Below, piece after piece: positions 1 through 10,262 of a DNA stretch of 64,000 nucleotides. Position 1 is the first letter of the stretch. The number at the start of each line of letters is the position of its first letter. A program made the position numbers and the translations under genes. The DNA is from Sodalis sp. Ffu (GTDB taxonomy: Bacteria; Pseudomonadota; Gammaproteobacteria; Enterobacterales; Enterobacteriaceae): assembly GCA_024748595.1 (NCBI GenBank), contig CP072944.1, positions 404,001 to 468,000 of the forward strand, given 5' to 3'. Below the pieces are notes generated by a model. It saw nothing but the letters and a program-made list of their open reading frames with translations. It searched no databases and was not told where the DNA came from.

Positions 1-551
1 ATTTAACCGATGGCAGTAATGAGGTGATGTTATTTTCTGCCTATGGCAAAGTCGTACGATTCTCAGAAAATCAAGTGCGCATCATGGGTCGAACTGCGAT
101 CGGGGTCAAGGGCATTAATTTAGCTAAGGGAGACCGTGTGGTCTCCCTTATCGTACCTCGCGGCGACGGTCCGATTCTCACTGTGACCCAGCAAGGTTAC
201 GGTAAGCGAACAGATCAGTCAGAATACCCGACTAAATCTCGAGCCACGCAGGGAGTCATATCTATCAAGGTTAGCGAGCGTAATGGTGAAGTGGTAGGGG
301 CTGTGCAGGTAGATGATTCTGATCAGATCATGATGATTACCGACGCCGGTACGTTGGTACGTACCCGGGTTTCTGAGGTAAGCATTGTTGGCCGTAATAC
401 CCAGGGCGTGACGCTTATTCGCACTGCTGAGGACGAACATGTTGTCAGCCTGCAGCGAGTTGTTGAACCGGTGGATGACGAAGAATTAGATCAGGTAAAA
501 AACTTGGCTTCTACGAATCAACTAGTAGCTCAGGCCACAGTGAAGCGGTAA
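1..551 (+). CDS. gyrA: DNA gyrase subunit A, C-terminal fragment (5' end outside window)
   Basis: The frame is open from the first bases of the window, so only the C-terminal DNA-wrapping beta-pinwheel domain is present. Recognisable GyrA stretches are [46 protein letters not shown] and [13 protein letters not shown]. Gyrase A pairs with GyrB to introduce negative supercoils using ATP. After the conserved EPVDDEELD the protein ends in about 20 residues finishing in ATVKR, whereas E. coli GyrA ends in a strongly acidic tail. The stop is TAA at 549-551. Family assignment is certain; the meaning of the changed tail is inference. Confidence 0.97.
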   Translation, partial: LTDGSNEVMLFSAYGKVVRFSENQVRIMGRTAIGVKGINLAKGDRVVSLIVPRGDGPILTVTQQGYGKRTDQSEYPTKSRATQGVISIKVSERNGEVVGAVQVDDSDQIMMITDAGTLVRTRVSEVSIVGRNTQGVTLIRTAEDEHVVSLQRVVEPVDDEELDQVKNLASTNQLVAQATVKR

Positions 552-1279
552 ACTAGTGACAATGACAAACATTACAATGCTAGTCAATTTAGCGAAAATC
601 GCTGAGTAAGGCGCCTTACCCAAGAGTGGCATCCATTTAACAGTAATTAAAAAACGCGCAATTGCGCTACGTCTTTTTTATCCAAACTATTTTATCTGAA
701 TGAAAAATATTTCGTTACTGAGATTGATGCTAAATGCTTTGAATGGCTCGTTATGTTATTTTTTTACATCTACTTTTTCAACGTTGTGGTAAGTAATATC
801 TATCAGATAGAAGATATATCTATAATGGTAAACACAACTTTCTTTGAGGCTGATGATCTCAATCAGGTATTGTCTATACCAGGACCAGGTGGGTTTCATT
901 ATTCGATGTGTAGCATCGAGGATACCGTCTGTGCGGGGCGTATTACAAAATGCTGATTTGGTAATTAAATAGTCGGAACTTCCATTAGAGTGATCGTCAA
1001 GAAAATAAACGTTGGGGATAGCTGCTAAAAATCACCACGCCAAGGTGCTACCATATTCTGATGCCGATCTTTAACAGCAATACTCTAGAGAAATTTTATT
1101 GAACAGAACATGTACTAGGGAGATTTTACCAGTCTCTGTAATTTCGGTCTAACTCTAGCACTCTTTGAGCTAAAGAGTGCACTGAAAAACGGCACTAAGC
1201 TACTATTGACTCAGACAGTTTTTTGGTACAACTATTAGTTTTATGACAATAAAAAATATTTTAGAAGGTCTCCATGATG
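552..1279. other. Non-coding spacer after gyrA, content unassigned
   Basis: No gene is supported here. A perfect 14-base palindrome (gtaaggcgccttac) lies at 606-619 and a GCGCAATTGCGC palindrome followed by a T-run lies around 655-677; either could act in gyrA termination. A further perfect 9-bp stem with a 5-base loop is at 1158-1180 (GCACTCTTT / AAAGAGTGC). A short open frame at 753-956 has no recognisable family, and I treat it as chance. Confidence 0.5.
606..677 (+). terminator. Possible gyrA terminator region
   Basis: About 55 bases after the gyrA stop there is a perfect palindrome at 606-619, and at about 655-666 a GCGCAATTGCGC palindrome followed closely by a run of T. The second has the self-complementary core and T-tract of a weak intrinsic terminator, but almost no loop, so the call is tentative. 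Confidence 0.3.
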
Positions 1280-1784
1280 GGTTATTTTTAAAATAAATCG
1301 AACTTCTATTAATCAGGAAGGCAAAATTAAAGCACCAATTGGGCGAGCTAGATATTTACGAGGTTTTATAAACTCTATATTTAGTTTATATGTTCCTTTA
1401 TAGTTCCCTGAACTACACTTGGTAAACATGTTAAAGTTAATGTCATGATAAAATTTTAACACGCGGGAATATCACTTAAAAATTCTATTGTGTTACTAAG
1501 TTGATAAGCTTTTTGGTTGAAGGTGAATGGAAATTAAAACATACGATCTAAGAAAGAGAAGTAACTAACAAGCAACCATGTGACGATCGATACCACAAGA
1601 CAGGGTTTATCGGCTTTGACTTGTTGAATGAAATATAATAGGTCTCGAAGCACTAGCAACATGGATCTTGCAAAAATATGCCAAAATTAGAAATTAAAAA
1701 ACTAATTGTGATTATTATGGATTATAGCAATACGCTAACTATGAGCTAAAAGTTCATCTACGACTTTATTATTCAATAAAGTTG
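1280..1784 (+). mobile_element. Decayed IS903-group (IS5 family) element, forward
   Basis: Left end near 1280-1300 (ttttaaaataaatcgaac) resembles the IS903 terminal repeat GGCTTTGTTGAATAAATC; a matching right end (attattcaataaagttg) lies near 1765-1784. Between them, broken transposase frames give the N-terminal NWASY-like region, a GFINSIF-like region (gttttataaactctatatttag) and the KVFGEGEWK region (ggttgaaggtgaatggaaa near 1515-1533). Frames are shifted repeatedly and the element is about half the usual IS903 length, so it is dead. Confidence 0.7.
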
Positions 1785-1924
1785 CTTGAAACACTAAATA
1801 TCATTTAGTATTATTTCACCGTCAGCTCATTATCCGACTATCTTCAGTCTTTGTCGAATGCTCGATTTTATTTGGGCTTTTAATTTATTAGCGGTAAAAT
1901 ATAATAAATAATGAGGATATTAAC

Positions 1925-3037
1925 ATGAAACTACGGTATCTTGCTATATTGGTTTCGACAATTATTCTGGTAGGCACTGTGGGTGCTGCTGAAATTTACA
2001 ATAAAGACGGCAATAAGCTGGATTTGTTTGGTACAGTTAACGGGATGCGTTACTTGTCCAGTGCTGACGTCAAAACCGGCGACAGTTCCTTTGTCCGTTA
2101 TGGATTCAATGGTGAAACGCACATTAACGACCAACTCATCGGTTTCGGTATGTGGGAGTCCGAAGCCGCAGTGCGTCATGCTGACGATGGCGGTTCTAAG
2201 AATAATAATACCCGCCTTGGTTACGCTGGTATAAAGTTTGGCAACTTCGACAGTATTGACTATGGCCGCAATTATGGTGTGCTATACGACGTGGGTGCCT
2301 ATACAGATGTTATGCCGGAGTTTGGCGGTGATACCTCCATAGTTGATAATTTTCTTTCCAACCTAGCTTCCGGTGTTGCCACCTATCGCAACACCAATTT
2401 TTTTGGTTTGGTAGATGGTCTTAACTTTGCGCTGCAGTATCAAGATAAAAATGACAGCGATAAAGGCACGATTCTTGGTTTGAAAGAAGCGAACGGCTAT
2501 GGCTATGGTATATCTATATCCTATACTTTTGACAATGGCATCTCTACAGCAGCAGCCTACGCCAATAGTAAACACACCTTTAGTCAAAAAGTTTTAGTTG
2601 GCAATCATGGCAATAATGCTGAGGCTTACTATTTTGGTTTGAAATATGATGCCAACGATCTTTATTTAGCAGCGTTGTACGGTGAAACCCGTAACATGAC
2701 ACCCTTCGGTAACTTCGAAGGTTATCAAAGTGCGGAAAATATGTACGGTTTCATTGACAAAGCAAAAAATATTGAGCTGGTAGCGCAATACCAGTTTGAC
2801 TTCGGTTTGCGTCCATCCATCGGCTACTTGCAATCACGAACCAGTGATATAATAAGCAATGGACAAAACAGCTATTTGAAAAAATATATCGAAGTTGGTA
2901 CTAGTTACAATTTAAACAAAAACATGTTAACTTTTGTGGATTATCGTATTAATCTGCTTAAAAATGATGATTTAATCCGTGCAGTGCACCTCGCTACCGG
3001 TAATATCCTTGCGTTGGGTATGACTTATAGATTCTAA
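1925..3037 (+). CDS. OmpC/OmpF-family trimeric outer-membrane porin
   Basis: 370 residues with an N-terminal signal peptide (hydrophobic ILVSTIILVGTVGA followed by the mature start AEIYNKDGNKLDLFG, typical of enterobacterial porins). The protein keeps porin hallmarks: the DGNKLDLFG first strand, a RLGYAGIKFGNFDSIDYGRN segment with the constriction-loop neighbourhood (LYDVGAYTDVMPEFGGD), and a C-terminal strand ending in aromatic Phe (LALGMTYRF), as needed for BAM assembly. The start ATG has an upstream gaggat ribosome site. General porins form 16-stranded water-filled pores for small solutes. Which paralogue (OmpC, OmpF or PhoE type) it descends from cannot be decided, so no symbol is given. 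The nearby gyrA fits the E. coli ompC neighbourhood loosely. Confidence 0.93.
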   Translation: MKLRYLAILVSTIILVGTVGAAEIYNKDGNKLDLFGTVNGMRYLSSADVKTGDSSFVRYGFNGETHINDQLIGFGMWESEAAVRHADDGGSKNNNTRLGYAGIKFGNFDSIDYGRNYGVLYDVGAYTDVMPEFGGDTSIVDNFLSNLASGVATYRNTNFFGLVDGLNFALQYQDKNDSDKGTILGLKEANGYGYGISISYTFDNGISTAAAYANSKHTFSQKVLVGNHGNNAEAYYFGLKYDANDLYLAALYGETRNMTPFGNFEGYQSAENMYGFIDKAKNIELVAQYQFDFGLRPSIGYLQSRTSDIISNGQNSYLKKYIEVGTSYNLNKNMLTFVDYRINLLKNDDLIRAVHLATGNILALGMTYRF

Positions 3038-3050
3038 TCTGCTATTGTTG

Positions 3051-3101
3051 CACTCAAAAAATAAGGTGATTGTAAAACTGGATCGCCTTATTTTTTTGAG
3101 T
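3051..3101 (+). terminator. Intrinsic terminator of the porin gene
   Basis: A strong hairpin begins 14 bases after the porin stop: ATAAGGTGAT (3061-3070) pairs with ATCGCCTTAT (3082-3091) through one G:T wobble, is extended by CTCAAAAAA / TTTTTTTGAG, and carries an A-run before and a T-run after, so it could work in both directions. Confidence 0.85.
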
Positions 3102-3836
3102 TCATAACCGTTAATGATCTTTAAATTATTCAAGTTGACAGGCATAGCATTTAGCTTGGGCATCCTAATCTCGATCTTGATAATACCAGTAGTCTGCCAT
3201 CGTTTTATGTGTGAAGTGATTATTATTTTCTATTTAAGGTAATTTCCTAGTAATGCTTGGTTTTGCAGTGTCAAATAAAATTGATTTTAATCATCAATAC
3301 AGTGGTAATCGCTATCTCTAAATACTCTAAAATCATAAACTAAAAACAAGACGAGCTCCTTACCAAATATTATAGAAAGTGTTATTTAAGTCACAGCATT
3401 AGGTTAAACCTATATTCAAACTTAGCCAATACCTGTTAGCCATGAATGGCGTGGAAGATGTTAGTAATTGAATTATGTTTCTAAGTAGATTGGATGCACT
3501 ATCGCTATTGGGTGATTCATACTAAGCAGTGGCGTTATTGAATCTCTGAAAGCATGGCAATCCTGCACTCAAACATTTGTGGTGAGTGCAGGATTTTCCA
3601 CTGAGAATATGGCGAATTCAGCGACCAGCTAAAGTTTTCAATAAGGTTAAGGGCTAAAAATCATTTTAGGGAGATAAGTACAGTTTGATAACATCGACTA
3701 TTGCTTGAGAATAGGATAATGAGCGGTCAATAGATAAAATCTATATGTTCCTAGCGATGTAAACGGAAATTACCATTTATATTTTAATCTTCTGTATCCC
3801 TAAAATCTGTCATTATATTTGAATGGAGACTTTGGA
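3102..3836. other. Spacer between porin and IS remnant, content unassigned
   Basis: No gene can be supported. The one clear structure is a perfect 13-bp inverted repeat, AATCCTGCACTCA (3559-3571) and TGAGTGCAGGATT (3583-3595), with an 11-base loop. It ends in a short T-run and could be the orphaned terminator of a vanished gene. Confidence 0.5.
3559..3598 (+). terminator. Orphan terminator-like hairpin
   Basis: Perfect 13-bp stem (3559-3571 with 3583-3595), 11-base loop, then TTCC. The stem is GC-balanced and very stable for this AT-rich region, but no intact gene lies directly upstream. It may belong to a deleted gene. Confidence 0.4.
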
Positions 3837-4180
3837 GACTTTGTTAAATAAATTAGGTTTTTAATAATGAAGCAAAGCAAAGTATTATAAGTTCTTAAAT
3901 CATTTTATAGTTAATGCTATTATAAAATTTTAACTTGCGGCAATATTGTTTTAGTTTTAGTAGACATTAGAAGATCTTTGGTAAAGGTGAATAGAAAATC
4001 AAAACGCACGATCAGAAAAATGGCAAAGTGAATGCAATAGATGCGAAAGATAAAAAACTACCTTGATACATGCTAACCACTAGAAATTAGGATTGGCCAA
4101 TCAATGTTTAACAGATAATGGAGAATCCGACTTTTATATCGATAGTGTTCACTCATTAAGGTAGTGAAGTGCTATTATAG
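3837..4180 (+). mobile_element. Decayed IS903-group element, forward, internally deleted
   Basis: The left end at 3837-3854 (gactttgttaaataaatt) is a near copy of the IS903 inverted repeat. The body jumps from the transposase start (MKQSK at about 3867) to the TCGNI, KVNRKSKRTIRK and ANQCLTDN motifs (the last near 4097-4118, matching IS903 ANQRLTGNN). Stops and frameshifts abound. The right end is not recognisable and may extend towards 4300. Confidence 0.65.
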
Positions 4181-4501
4181 GATAAACGTAAGGCGGTAGT
4201 TTTATCAGCAGCGAAAAGGCCATGGGTACCTGCTGCGCCATATGGTGCTATATTATGTTTATTACATCGCACGGTCAAGCTATTCGTCATAAGCTAGATT
4301 TTTCTTTCTGGCATTAAATTGACTGTCCTGTTGGACATCTGTGTAGTATTTTGAAGAAGCTGATTTGGCATTTGGCTGCATAGGTAACAGCATTGCCTTC
4401 GTGGATATCCGGACTATGAAGGATTCTTTTCCAGAAGTAGCTTTTAACCGGATAAATCCATTATGCTAAGCTGAAATAATTGTAACCTGCGGGAGGTCAA
4501 T
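4181..4501. other. Spacer upstream of gshA
   Basis: E. coli has yqaA upstream of gshA. I looked for YqaA-like peptides on the plus strand and found no convincing match, so either the gene is deleted or it has decayed beyond recognition. The last bases (gcgggaggtcaa) carry the gshA ribosome-binding site. Confidence 0.4.
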
Positions 4502-6064
4502 TTGATCCCGGACGTATCAGACGCTCTTTCCTGGCTGGAAGCCAACCCTCTGGCATTAAAGGGCATTTGTCGTGGAGTTGAGCGTGAAACGTTGCGCATC
4601 AATGCCAACGGAACTTTGGCGCAGACACCTCATCCAAAATCGCTCGGTGCTTCATTAACCCATAAATGGATTACGACAGATTTCGCCGAATCGTTGCTGG
4701 AATTTATCACGCCGGTAGATAATGACATCAACCATATGTTGACCCTGTTACGCGATATTCATCGTTACGTCGCACGCCATATTAGCGATGAAAGGATGTG
4801 GCCATTTAGCATGCCCTGCTTTATTGATAGCGCTCAGACTATTGAGCTGGCGCAATATGGTAGCTCTAATCTTGGACGCATGAAGACGCTTTACCGCAAA
4901 GGGTTAAAAAATCGTTACAGCGCTCTAGTGCAAGTGATCGCCGGAGTACATTATAATTTTTCTCTGCCGTTGGCCTTCTGGCAGGCATACGCTGGTATTA
5001 CCGATGAGGTGAGCGGCAAGGAGGAGATCTCAGCTGGTTATTTGCAACTTATCCGCAACTACTATCGTTTTGGCTGGATCATTCCCTATCTGTTCGGTGC
5101 CTCACCGGGTATTTACCAGTCATTCCTGAACGGCCGTCAAACAGATCTACCTTTTGAAAAATTGCCGTCGGGATTTATTTATTTGCCCCATGCTACCTCG
5201 CTACGCTTGAGTAATTTAGGTTATACTAATAATGAATCGCAAAGTCAGCTTGGTATCACCTTCAATAATTTGGATGAGTATGTACGTGGGTTAAAGCAAG
5301 CGATGAAAACGCCTTCAGCCGATTACCAGCGTATAGGACTGCGAAAGAACGGTCATTATCTGCAGCTAAACACCAACGTTTTGCAAATTGAAAACGAATT
5401 GTATGCACCTATCCGGCCGAAACGGGTAATACAAGATGATGAATCGCTTTCAGATGCCTTATTGCGCGGTGGTATTGAGTATATTGAAGTTCGTTCGCTG
5501 GACATCAACCCTTTCTCTCCTATCGGAGTTAATGAGGAGTTAGCGTGCTTTCTGGATTCATTCCTGATTTGGTGTGCGTTAGCTGAAGCACCGGCGATGA
5601 GTGCCCAAGAACTACTTTGTACCCGTAGTAATTGGAATCGCGTTATTTTGGGAGGACGTAAACCAGGATTGATGCTTGGAGTTGATTGCAGCAGCTCCGA
5701 TCAGCCGTTGGTTTCTCTTGGCAAATTGTTGTTAAGCGATTTACGACGTGTAGCCGGGACGCTAGATAGTAATAACGGAGATAGCCAATACCAACGAGTC
5801 TGTGATCAATTAGTAGTAAGCTTTGACCAGCCTGATCTTACACTCTCCGCGCGTTTACTTGAGCAGATAAAAAAATATGGTATTTGCAGGTTAGGGATGA
5901 TGCTGGCAAATAAATACCGACGAGTGCTTAGTCAGGAGCCGTTAGAGGTGCTGAGTGAATCGCGATTCAATGAGGAGCAGGTGTTTTCATGGCAGCGTCA
6001 GCGTGCGCTTGAATCGGCGGATCGCCAAAGCTTTGAGGCATTTTTAGCTAGCAAAAACGAGTGA
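4502..6064 (+). CDS. gshA: Glutamate-cysteine ligase
   Basis: 520 residues, about the length of E. coli GshA (518). It makes gamma-glutamylcysteine from glutamate and cysteine with ATP, the committed step of glutathione synthesis in the cytosol. The N-terminus [13 protein letters not shown], the [11 protein letters not shown] segment (enzyme core, residues about 24-34), [19 protein letters not shown] and [13 protein letters not shown] are classic proteobacterial type-I GCL sequences. The start codon is TTG, placed after a good gggaggt ribosome site; E. coli gshA also starts with TTG, which supports this choice. luxS, which follows gshA in E. coli, is not detectable downstream. Confidence 0.97.
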   Translation: MIPDVSDALSWLEANPLALKGICRGVERETLRINANGTLAQTPHPKSLGASLTHKWITTDFAESLLEFITPVDNDINHMLTLLRDIHRYVARHISDERMWPFSMPCFIDSAQTIELAQYGSSNLGRMKTLYRKGLKNRYSALVQVIAGVHYNFSLPLAFWQAYAGITDEVSGKEEISAGYLQLIRNYYRFGWIIPYLFGASPGIYQSFLNGRQTDLPFEKLPSGFIYLPHATSLRLSNLGYTNNESQSQLGITFNNLDEYVRGLKQAMKTPSADYQRIGLRKNGHYLQLNTNVLQIENELYAPIRPKRVIQDDESLSDALLRGGIEYIEVRSLDINPFSPIGVNEELACFLDSFLIWCALAEAPAMSAQELLCTRSNWNRVILGGRKPGLMLGVDCSSSDQPLVSLGKLLLSDLRRVAGTLDSNNGDSQYQRVCDQLVVSFDQPDLTLSARLLEQIKKYGICRLGMMLANKYRRVLSQEPLEVLSESRFNEEQVFSWQRQRALESADRQSFEAFLASKNE

Positions 6065-6882
6065 TGCTAAAGAAAAAGTTATAAAAATATGGCTTAATAA
6101 ATATTAGAGACGGTATTTTGCTTCTGTCAAATAAATTTATCATAACTAAATAGTATAGCAGCGTCCGCAGTGCATATTGCAAAACCATTAAACTCCTTCT
6201 ATGGTAATATTGTCATTGTCTTTGATCTGCGCTCTTGCCTGGTATTGTGAAGTGACGATGAAGTGGCAAATGCATATCTTGCAATGTTTGTTGACAGTCT
6301 TTATTCAATTCACGGATATTAGCGCCAAGATTGAAATAATCGTTGCCGTCGTTGGTAAATTTTTTATTAGCGAAAACGTTCAAGTGGTGTTTATGCATCC
6401 ATTATATCATCTTGAGCGTGATAGGATTATAGCTAATGATGTATTATTTGACCGATACATGATGAGTCCTGCTAAGCTACAGAATTTTTTTAACCGTGTA
6501 TTGTAGTTTTTACCTTTACTAAAAATTCAGATCAGTTCAGTGTCATATAATGTAGAGGAATATTTCTTTAATTAAAATAGTGTCCATAGAACCTTGTAAT
6601 ACTAATAAAATCAGCTTATTAATAATTTAAAAATTACTTTTACTATTAATATAGTTCGAGAGAGATAAGTATCTGCTCTTTATTAAATAAAAATACAATT
6701 TATTCAATAAGCCTAATGTGCCGACGTAGAAGAGTATTTGCTTAATTAATTGATTATACGCCTGTTTGCAGGAAGTCAACAGCTGCTCCAAAATTATTTT
6801 TTCGCTGCCGTTGATGGATACATAATGAGTTATTAGCACCAATCGCCGCTCGTTCGTTGAAAATTATGTTGATATTTATTAT
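6065..6882. other. Spacer between gshA and tRNA-Leu, content unassigned
   Basis: Open frames exist on both strands at about 6201-6506, but neither the plus product (rich in hydrophobic residues) nor the minus product matches a family I know. I found no trace of luxS. An IS903-like right end (atttattcaataagcc) is possible near 6696-6711. Confidence 0.35.
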
Positions 6883-6964
6883 TGCCGAAGGCCGGACTCG
6901 AACCGGCATACCTAAAGGCGGTTAATTTTGAATCAACTGCGTCTACCAATTTCGCCACTTCGGC
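6883..6964 (-). tRNA. leuX: tRNA-Leu, anticodon CAA
   Basis: Read on the minus strand the gene begins GCCGAAGTGGCGAAATTGG and ends in CCTTCGGC plus discriminator A, giving a full 7-bp acceptor stem. The D-loop GGTAGACGCA, the long class-II variable arm and the T-loop GGTTCGAGTCC are present. The anticodon loop is TTCAAAA, so the anticodon is CAA (reads UUG). It is nearly identical to E. coli leuX. No CCA follows the discriminator (the next bases are ATA), so the 3' end must be added after transcription. Confidence 0.95.
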
Positions 6965-7689
6965 ACTGAAAATGGGACAAATAGTATGTTGTATTATACT
7001 GTTAATAAATTCTGGTGCAATATTAATCTAATCTGTTAATTAGTGCTCCTGCTTCATTTTAAAGATCGTTATTGCTACTTGTTTGGTAACGAAACTATAA
7101 TATAAGTTATTTTATTCAATGAGCATTACATCGCTAGGGGATGCTCGTGCTGGCGTTATAATCTGTAGAAATTTGCCTAATAATCGTTTTATTTTTGACG
7201 TATCTATTTCTTTTCCAGAGCGCTCGATGATAACCAAGTTTTTTAGTGGTGATTATTTTTTGTTTAAACGTTGGGGAGCGTTTGATTTCTATCAGCATAA
7301 CTCAGTTATACATAAGCTCCTTTTCATAAGAGATTTGATTTTTAGCTAGCTGCCTATCATGGTTAAAGTAGGTATTATAATGCCGTTATATTGGTAATTT
7401 TTTATGTTTTGCGCTAGTTCGATCAGCTTTGCATTTGTTACACCATTTCGCGCAAGAGGTCAGAGCAATATGCCATATGTCGTGGCATATTGACCGCCAC
7501 ATGTTTATTTGTTGATATCAGCCGTAATGGCTCAGGTATCTATTAGAACGCAAGTGATCTCCCATTTATTAAAAATTTTTCGTTTATTCAAGATAGTACG
7601 CACCAATAGGTTGCTAGCAAGAAATGAAGTAGTGGTTAATGGTGTTTAATAGAAAATATAACCATTGAAAACAAAAGTTTGGCTATCAT
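6965..7689. other. Spacer between tRNA-Leu and IS debris, content unassigned
   Basis: A 76-codon open frame at 7119-7349 (plus) has no recognisable relatives and no clear ribosome site, so I do not call it a gene. An attractive hairpin sits at 7466-7492: CAATATGCCA pairs perfectly with TGGCATATTG around a 7-base loop, and GGTCA / TGACC flank it. Confidence 0.4.
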
Positions 7690-7835
7690 AGACGCATTCT
7701 AACAGAATGGAGTCATGTCACGAATACAACAGTTATTTAGTGACTCCTAACATTGTTAGGTTCAATTTCTAGCTGGAAACCATGACGATGGGATATGCAT
7801 TGTAATAATGACTAGCTAGGTATACTGGTCACAAA
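7690..7835 (+). mobile_element. IS903-group transposase 3' remnant, forward
   Basis: Bases 7711-7735 read SHVTNTTVI / AMSRIQQLF-like in shifted frames, matching the AETAMYRVKQLFG region of IS903. The stretch at about 7775-7803 (ggaaaccatgacgatgggatatgcattg) matches the region encoding EAMAMVRAL. Only the transposase C-terminal coding end remains. Confidence 0.5.
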
Positions 7836-8095
7836 TGGCGTGGTAAGGCAAATTATGACTATGTTATAGGGTATGGTTTTATTTAAAGATGGTTTAAAAT
7901 TTGCAGTGTACTATGAGGAGAGGTTTGCTTATGGTGATATCGGATACGTGCCAAGGGTAAAACGTGGAATAATTCAGTGATGGCACTACTAACTAGATGT
8001 TAACGGTAAATTTATTACCATCGAGATACGCAATTGTGTGTCACACTAGGTCCGCCTCCTTCACCACAAGCATTCGCCTGGTCGCAGTTTAGTGT

Positions 8096-8170
8096 GTCTC
8101 CGTAGTTAAACGGATATAACAAGCCCCTCCTAAGGGTTAGTTACAGGTTCGATTCCTGTCGGGGACACCA
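8096..8170 (+). tRNA. argW: tRNA-Arg, anticodon CCU
   Basis: A 75-base tRNA with encoded CCA. The acceptor GTCTCCG pairs with CGGGGAC (one T:G wobble), the anticodon stem-loop is CCCCTCCTAAGGG with anticodon CCT, and the T-arm is ACAGGTTCGATTCCTGT. Length and sequence are very close to E. coli argW, which reads AGG codons. Confidence 0.96.
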
Positions 8171-8224
8171 CTTATTTTTATATTACTGCATTAAATTAAA
8201 CCTATCTGTCTTGATATTAAGTAA

Positions 8225-8268
8225 GAAAATTTATTGAAAAAGTTAATGATCTATAATTCAATAAAACC
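8225..8268 (-). mobile_element. Terminal scrap of an IS903-group element, reverse
   Basis: The segment reads, on the minus strand, ggttttattgaatt followed by atagatcattaac. This is the terminal repeat plus the first bases seen in the copies at 18633 and 61735. Only about 45 bases remain, just downstream of tRNA-Arg. Confidence 0.5.
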
Positions 8269-8494
8269 GAATGCCACTATGGTTTTAATGAGTTATTTGC
8301 CCGTTTATCAACCATGTCTCGCTTCATTAATTTTGCTGCAGCTATGTACGGGGCTCGATTGGCACACCGGGGCCTCCATAATCGCCGATAAATAGGGGTA
8401 TAAGACCATTAGCCGCTTGGCGTAGAACGAAAGTGTTGGGGGATTTATTAACTATGCTGCCCAGGATGAATATCCCTCGTTCAATAATAGCGAT
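8269..8494. other. Spacer downstream of hemB, content unassigned
   Basis: The stretch at about 8340-8470 has higher GC than other spacers and may be an old gene fragment, but short translated pieces in all frames did not let me name it. Confidence 0.3.
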
Positions 8495-9469
8495 TCAGAA
8501 ACCTTGTTCAGCAATATCCAATGCGAAGTAGCTGATAATAATATCTGCTCCGGCGCGTTTGATGGCTCCCAAAGTTTCACGCACGATTTGTTGTTCATCA
8601 ATCGCCCCGGCTGCTGCGGCAAATTTGATCATCGCGTATTCGCCACTTACCTGATAGGCCGCTAGCGGTAGATGCGTGGCTTCACGGATATCACGAATGG
8701 TGTCAAGAAATGCACCAGCTGGTTTGACCATCAATACGTCTGCACCTTCCTGCTCATCTAGCAACGATTCCCGAATTGCTTCACGACGGTTCATCGGGTT
8801 CATTTGGTAGGTTTTACGATTGCCCTTCAATGCCGTGCCACCGGCTTCACGAAACGGGCCATAAAAAGCCGAGGCAAATTTCGTAGAATACGCCATGATT
8901 GCTGTTTCGTAAAAACCGGCGTCATCTAGCGCCGTTCGGATTGCCTGAACCTGGCCGTCCATTGCCGCCGATGGGGAGATAAAATCGGCTCCGGCGCTGG
9001 CGGCAACCACTGCTTGGCGCCCAAAATTTACCAAGGTAGCGTCATTATCGACACTGTAATCATGCACTACGCCGCAGTGACCATGGGTAGTGTATTCACA
9101 AAAACAGGTATCAGACATCACTATCATCTCCGGTACCGTATGTTTACAAATTTGCGCCATACGTGCTACTAAACCATTTTCATTCCAGGTATCACTGCCC
9201 ACTTCATCCATATGGTGGGAAATACCGAAGGTCATTACGGACTTGATCCCGGTTTTAGCACAACGTTCAATCTCAAACGCCAGACGCGATTCTGGGATTC
9301 GCATTACACCAGGCATGACGGATACTGGCATATAATCACTGACGTTTTCTTCAACGAAAATTGGTAGCACCAGATCATCTATTCGAACTTCGGTCTCCTG
9401 GAATATGGCTCGTAAAGAATCGGAACGCCGCAGACGGCGGGGGCGACAAATGGGATAAACATTAGACAT
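8495..9469 (-). CDS. hemB: Porphobilinogen synthase (delta-aminolevulinic acid dehydratase)
   Basis: 324 residues, full length. It condenses two 5-aminolevulinates to porphobilinogen in cytosolic haem synthesis. The Zn site is intact as Cys122, Cys124 and Cys132 in [14 protein letters not shown]. The two catalytic lysines are Lys197 ([15 protein letters not shown]) and Lys249 (LMVKPAG), matching E. coli Lys194 and Lys246. The start ATG is preceded by an aggaa ribosome site. With hemA at 14258-15520, two steps of haem synthesis are kept in this window. A decayed IS copy begins only about 60 bases upstream of the start, inside the likely promoter zone. Confidence 0.97.
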   Translation of the reverse strand: MSNVYPICRPRRLRRSDSLRAIFQETEVRIDDLVLPIFVEENVSDYMPVSVMPGVMRIPESRLAFEIERCAKTGIKSVMTFGISHHMDEVGSDTWNENGLVARMAQICKHTVPEMIVMSDTCFCEYTTHGHCGVVHDYSVDNDATLVNFGRQAVVAASAGADFISPSAAMDGQVQAIRTALDDAGFYETAIMAYSTKFASAFYGPFREAGGTALKGNRKTYQMNPMNRREAIRESLLDEQEGADVLMVKPAGAFLDTIRDIREATHLPLAAYQVSGEYAMIKFAAAAGAIDEQQIVRETLGAIKRAGADIIISYFALDIAEQGF

Positions 9470-9528
9470 TTTTATTCCTGATGGGCTTTTTTGGATAAAT
9501 CTAGCCGTAGTCGAGCCTTTTTTTAAAA

Positions 9529-10262
9529 GGCTGTTGTTAAAAGTTTCTTCAAGCCATTTGCGTTTGGTGAGAAAAATCTAAATTGCTTTTTAAGCATGTA
9601 CTACCATAGCTATAACTCCTTTTCGCTATGTATCTTAATGTGAGTGAACCCACAGAATAGCTTATTTATTCATGATATGGCTATCTCTGCCAGATCGCGT
9701 CGATGTCCCAAGAGCTATCATCGATTTTATGCATGGTCAGACATTTATTTTGCTATCATATGTATCATGAGCTCCATTATTGGTAATTTCTTTAATTTTT
9801 GGTCACTTCAGGATAGTCAGAGTGGATGATGTTCATTTGTAGTGACTACTACATGGTGCTTACACCAGATACGGCTTTTTTGAACGTATGTATTTGGTTG
9901 TTTTATGTAGCTTAACTAAATGATTTTAGCCCAGTGCATCATAGCACTATGAGCAATAATTTTATTTAATATCTGTTTACTAGTACTAGTGCTGATATAA
10001 TTTGGGCAGGTAGAGAAACATTAATTAACTAAAATGACGTTTATAAAACCTTATATGCCCATAATGTTAAGTAGATATTTATTTTAACATCAATACAGTT
10101 GTGATCGCCATCTCTGAATATAAGTTTATCCTAGTTAAAGTATTTAACCAGAATCTCAGTAAGCCGCGGCTGATGAATGTTTTTGTAAATTAGGTGCAAT
10201 GAGTGATTTTAAACTTATGTACCATGCATTAATTAAAAAAGTTTGATGTATTCAATAATAAA
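9529..10262 (-). mobile_element. Decayed IS903-group element, reverse
   Basis: The left end near 9529 (aggctgttgttaaaagtttc) and right end at about 10243-10262 (gatgtattcaataataaagg) resemble the terminal repeats. On the minus strand the body encodes scraps of the transposase: AMSRIK-like sequence near 9660, KIKEITNNGAHDT near 9760-9800 (IS903 KIRAASADGAYDT), and MAITTVLMLK-like sequence at 10080-10120. All frames are broken. Confidence 0.65.

Noticed and set aside
753-956. 67-codon plus-strand open frame after gyrA
   Set aside because: AT-driven, no ribosome site, no recognisable domain; sits in otherwise decayed DNA.
6201-6506. Possible luxS remnant after gshA
   Set aside because: No LuxS motif such as the HTLEHL zinc site appears in any frame; the open frames remain unassigned.
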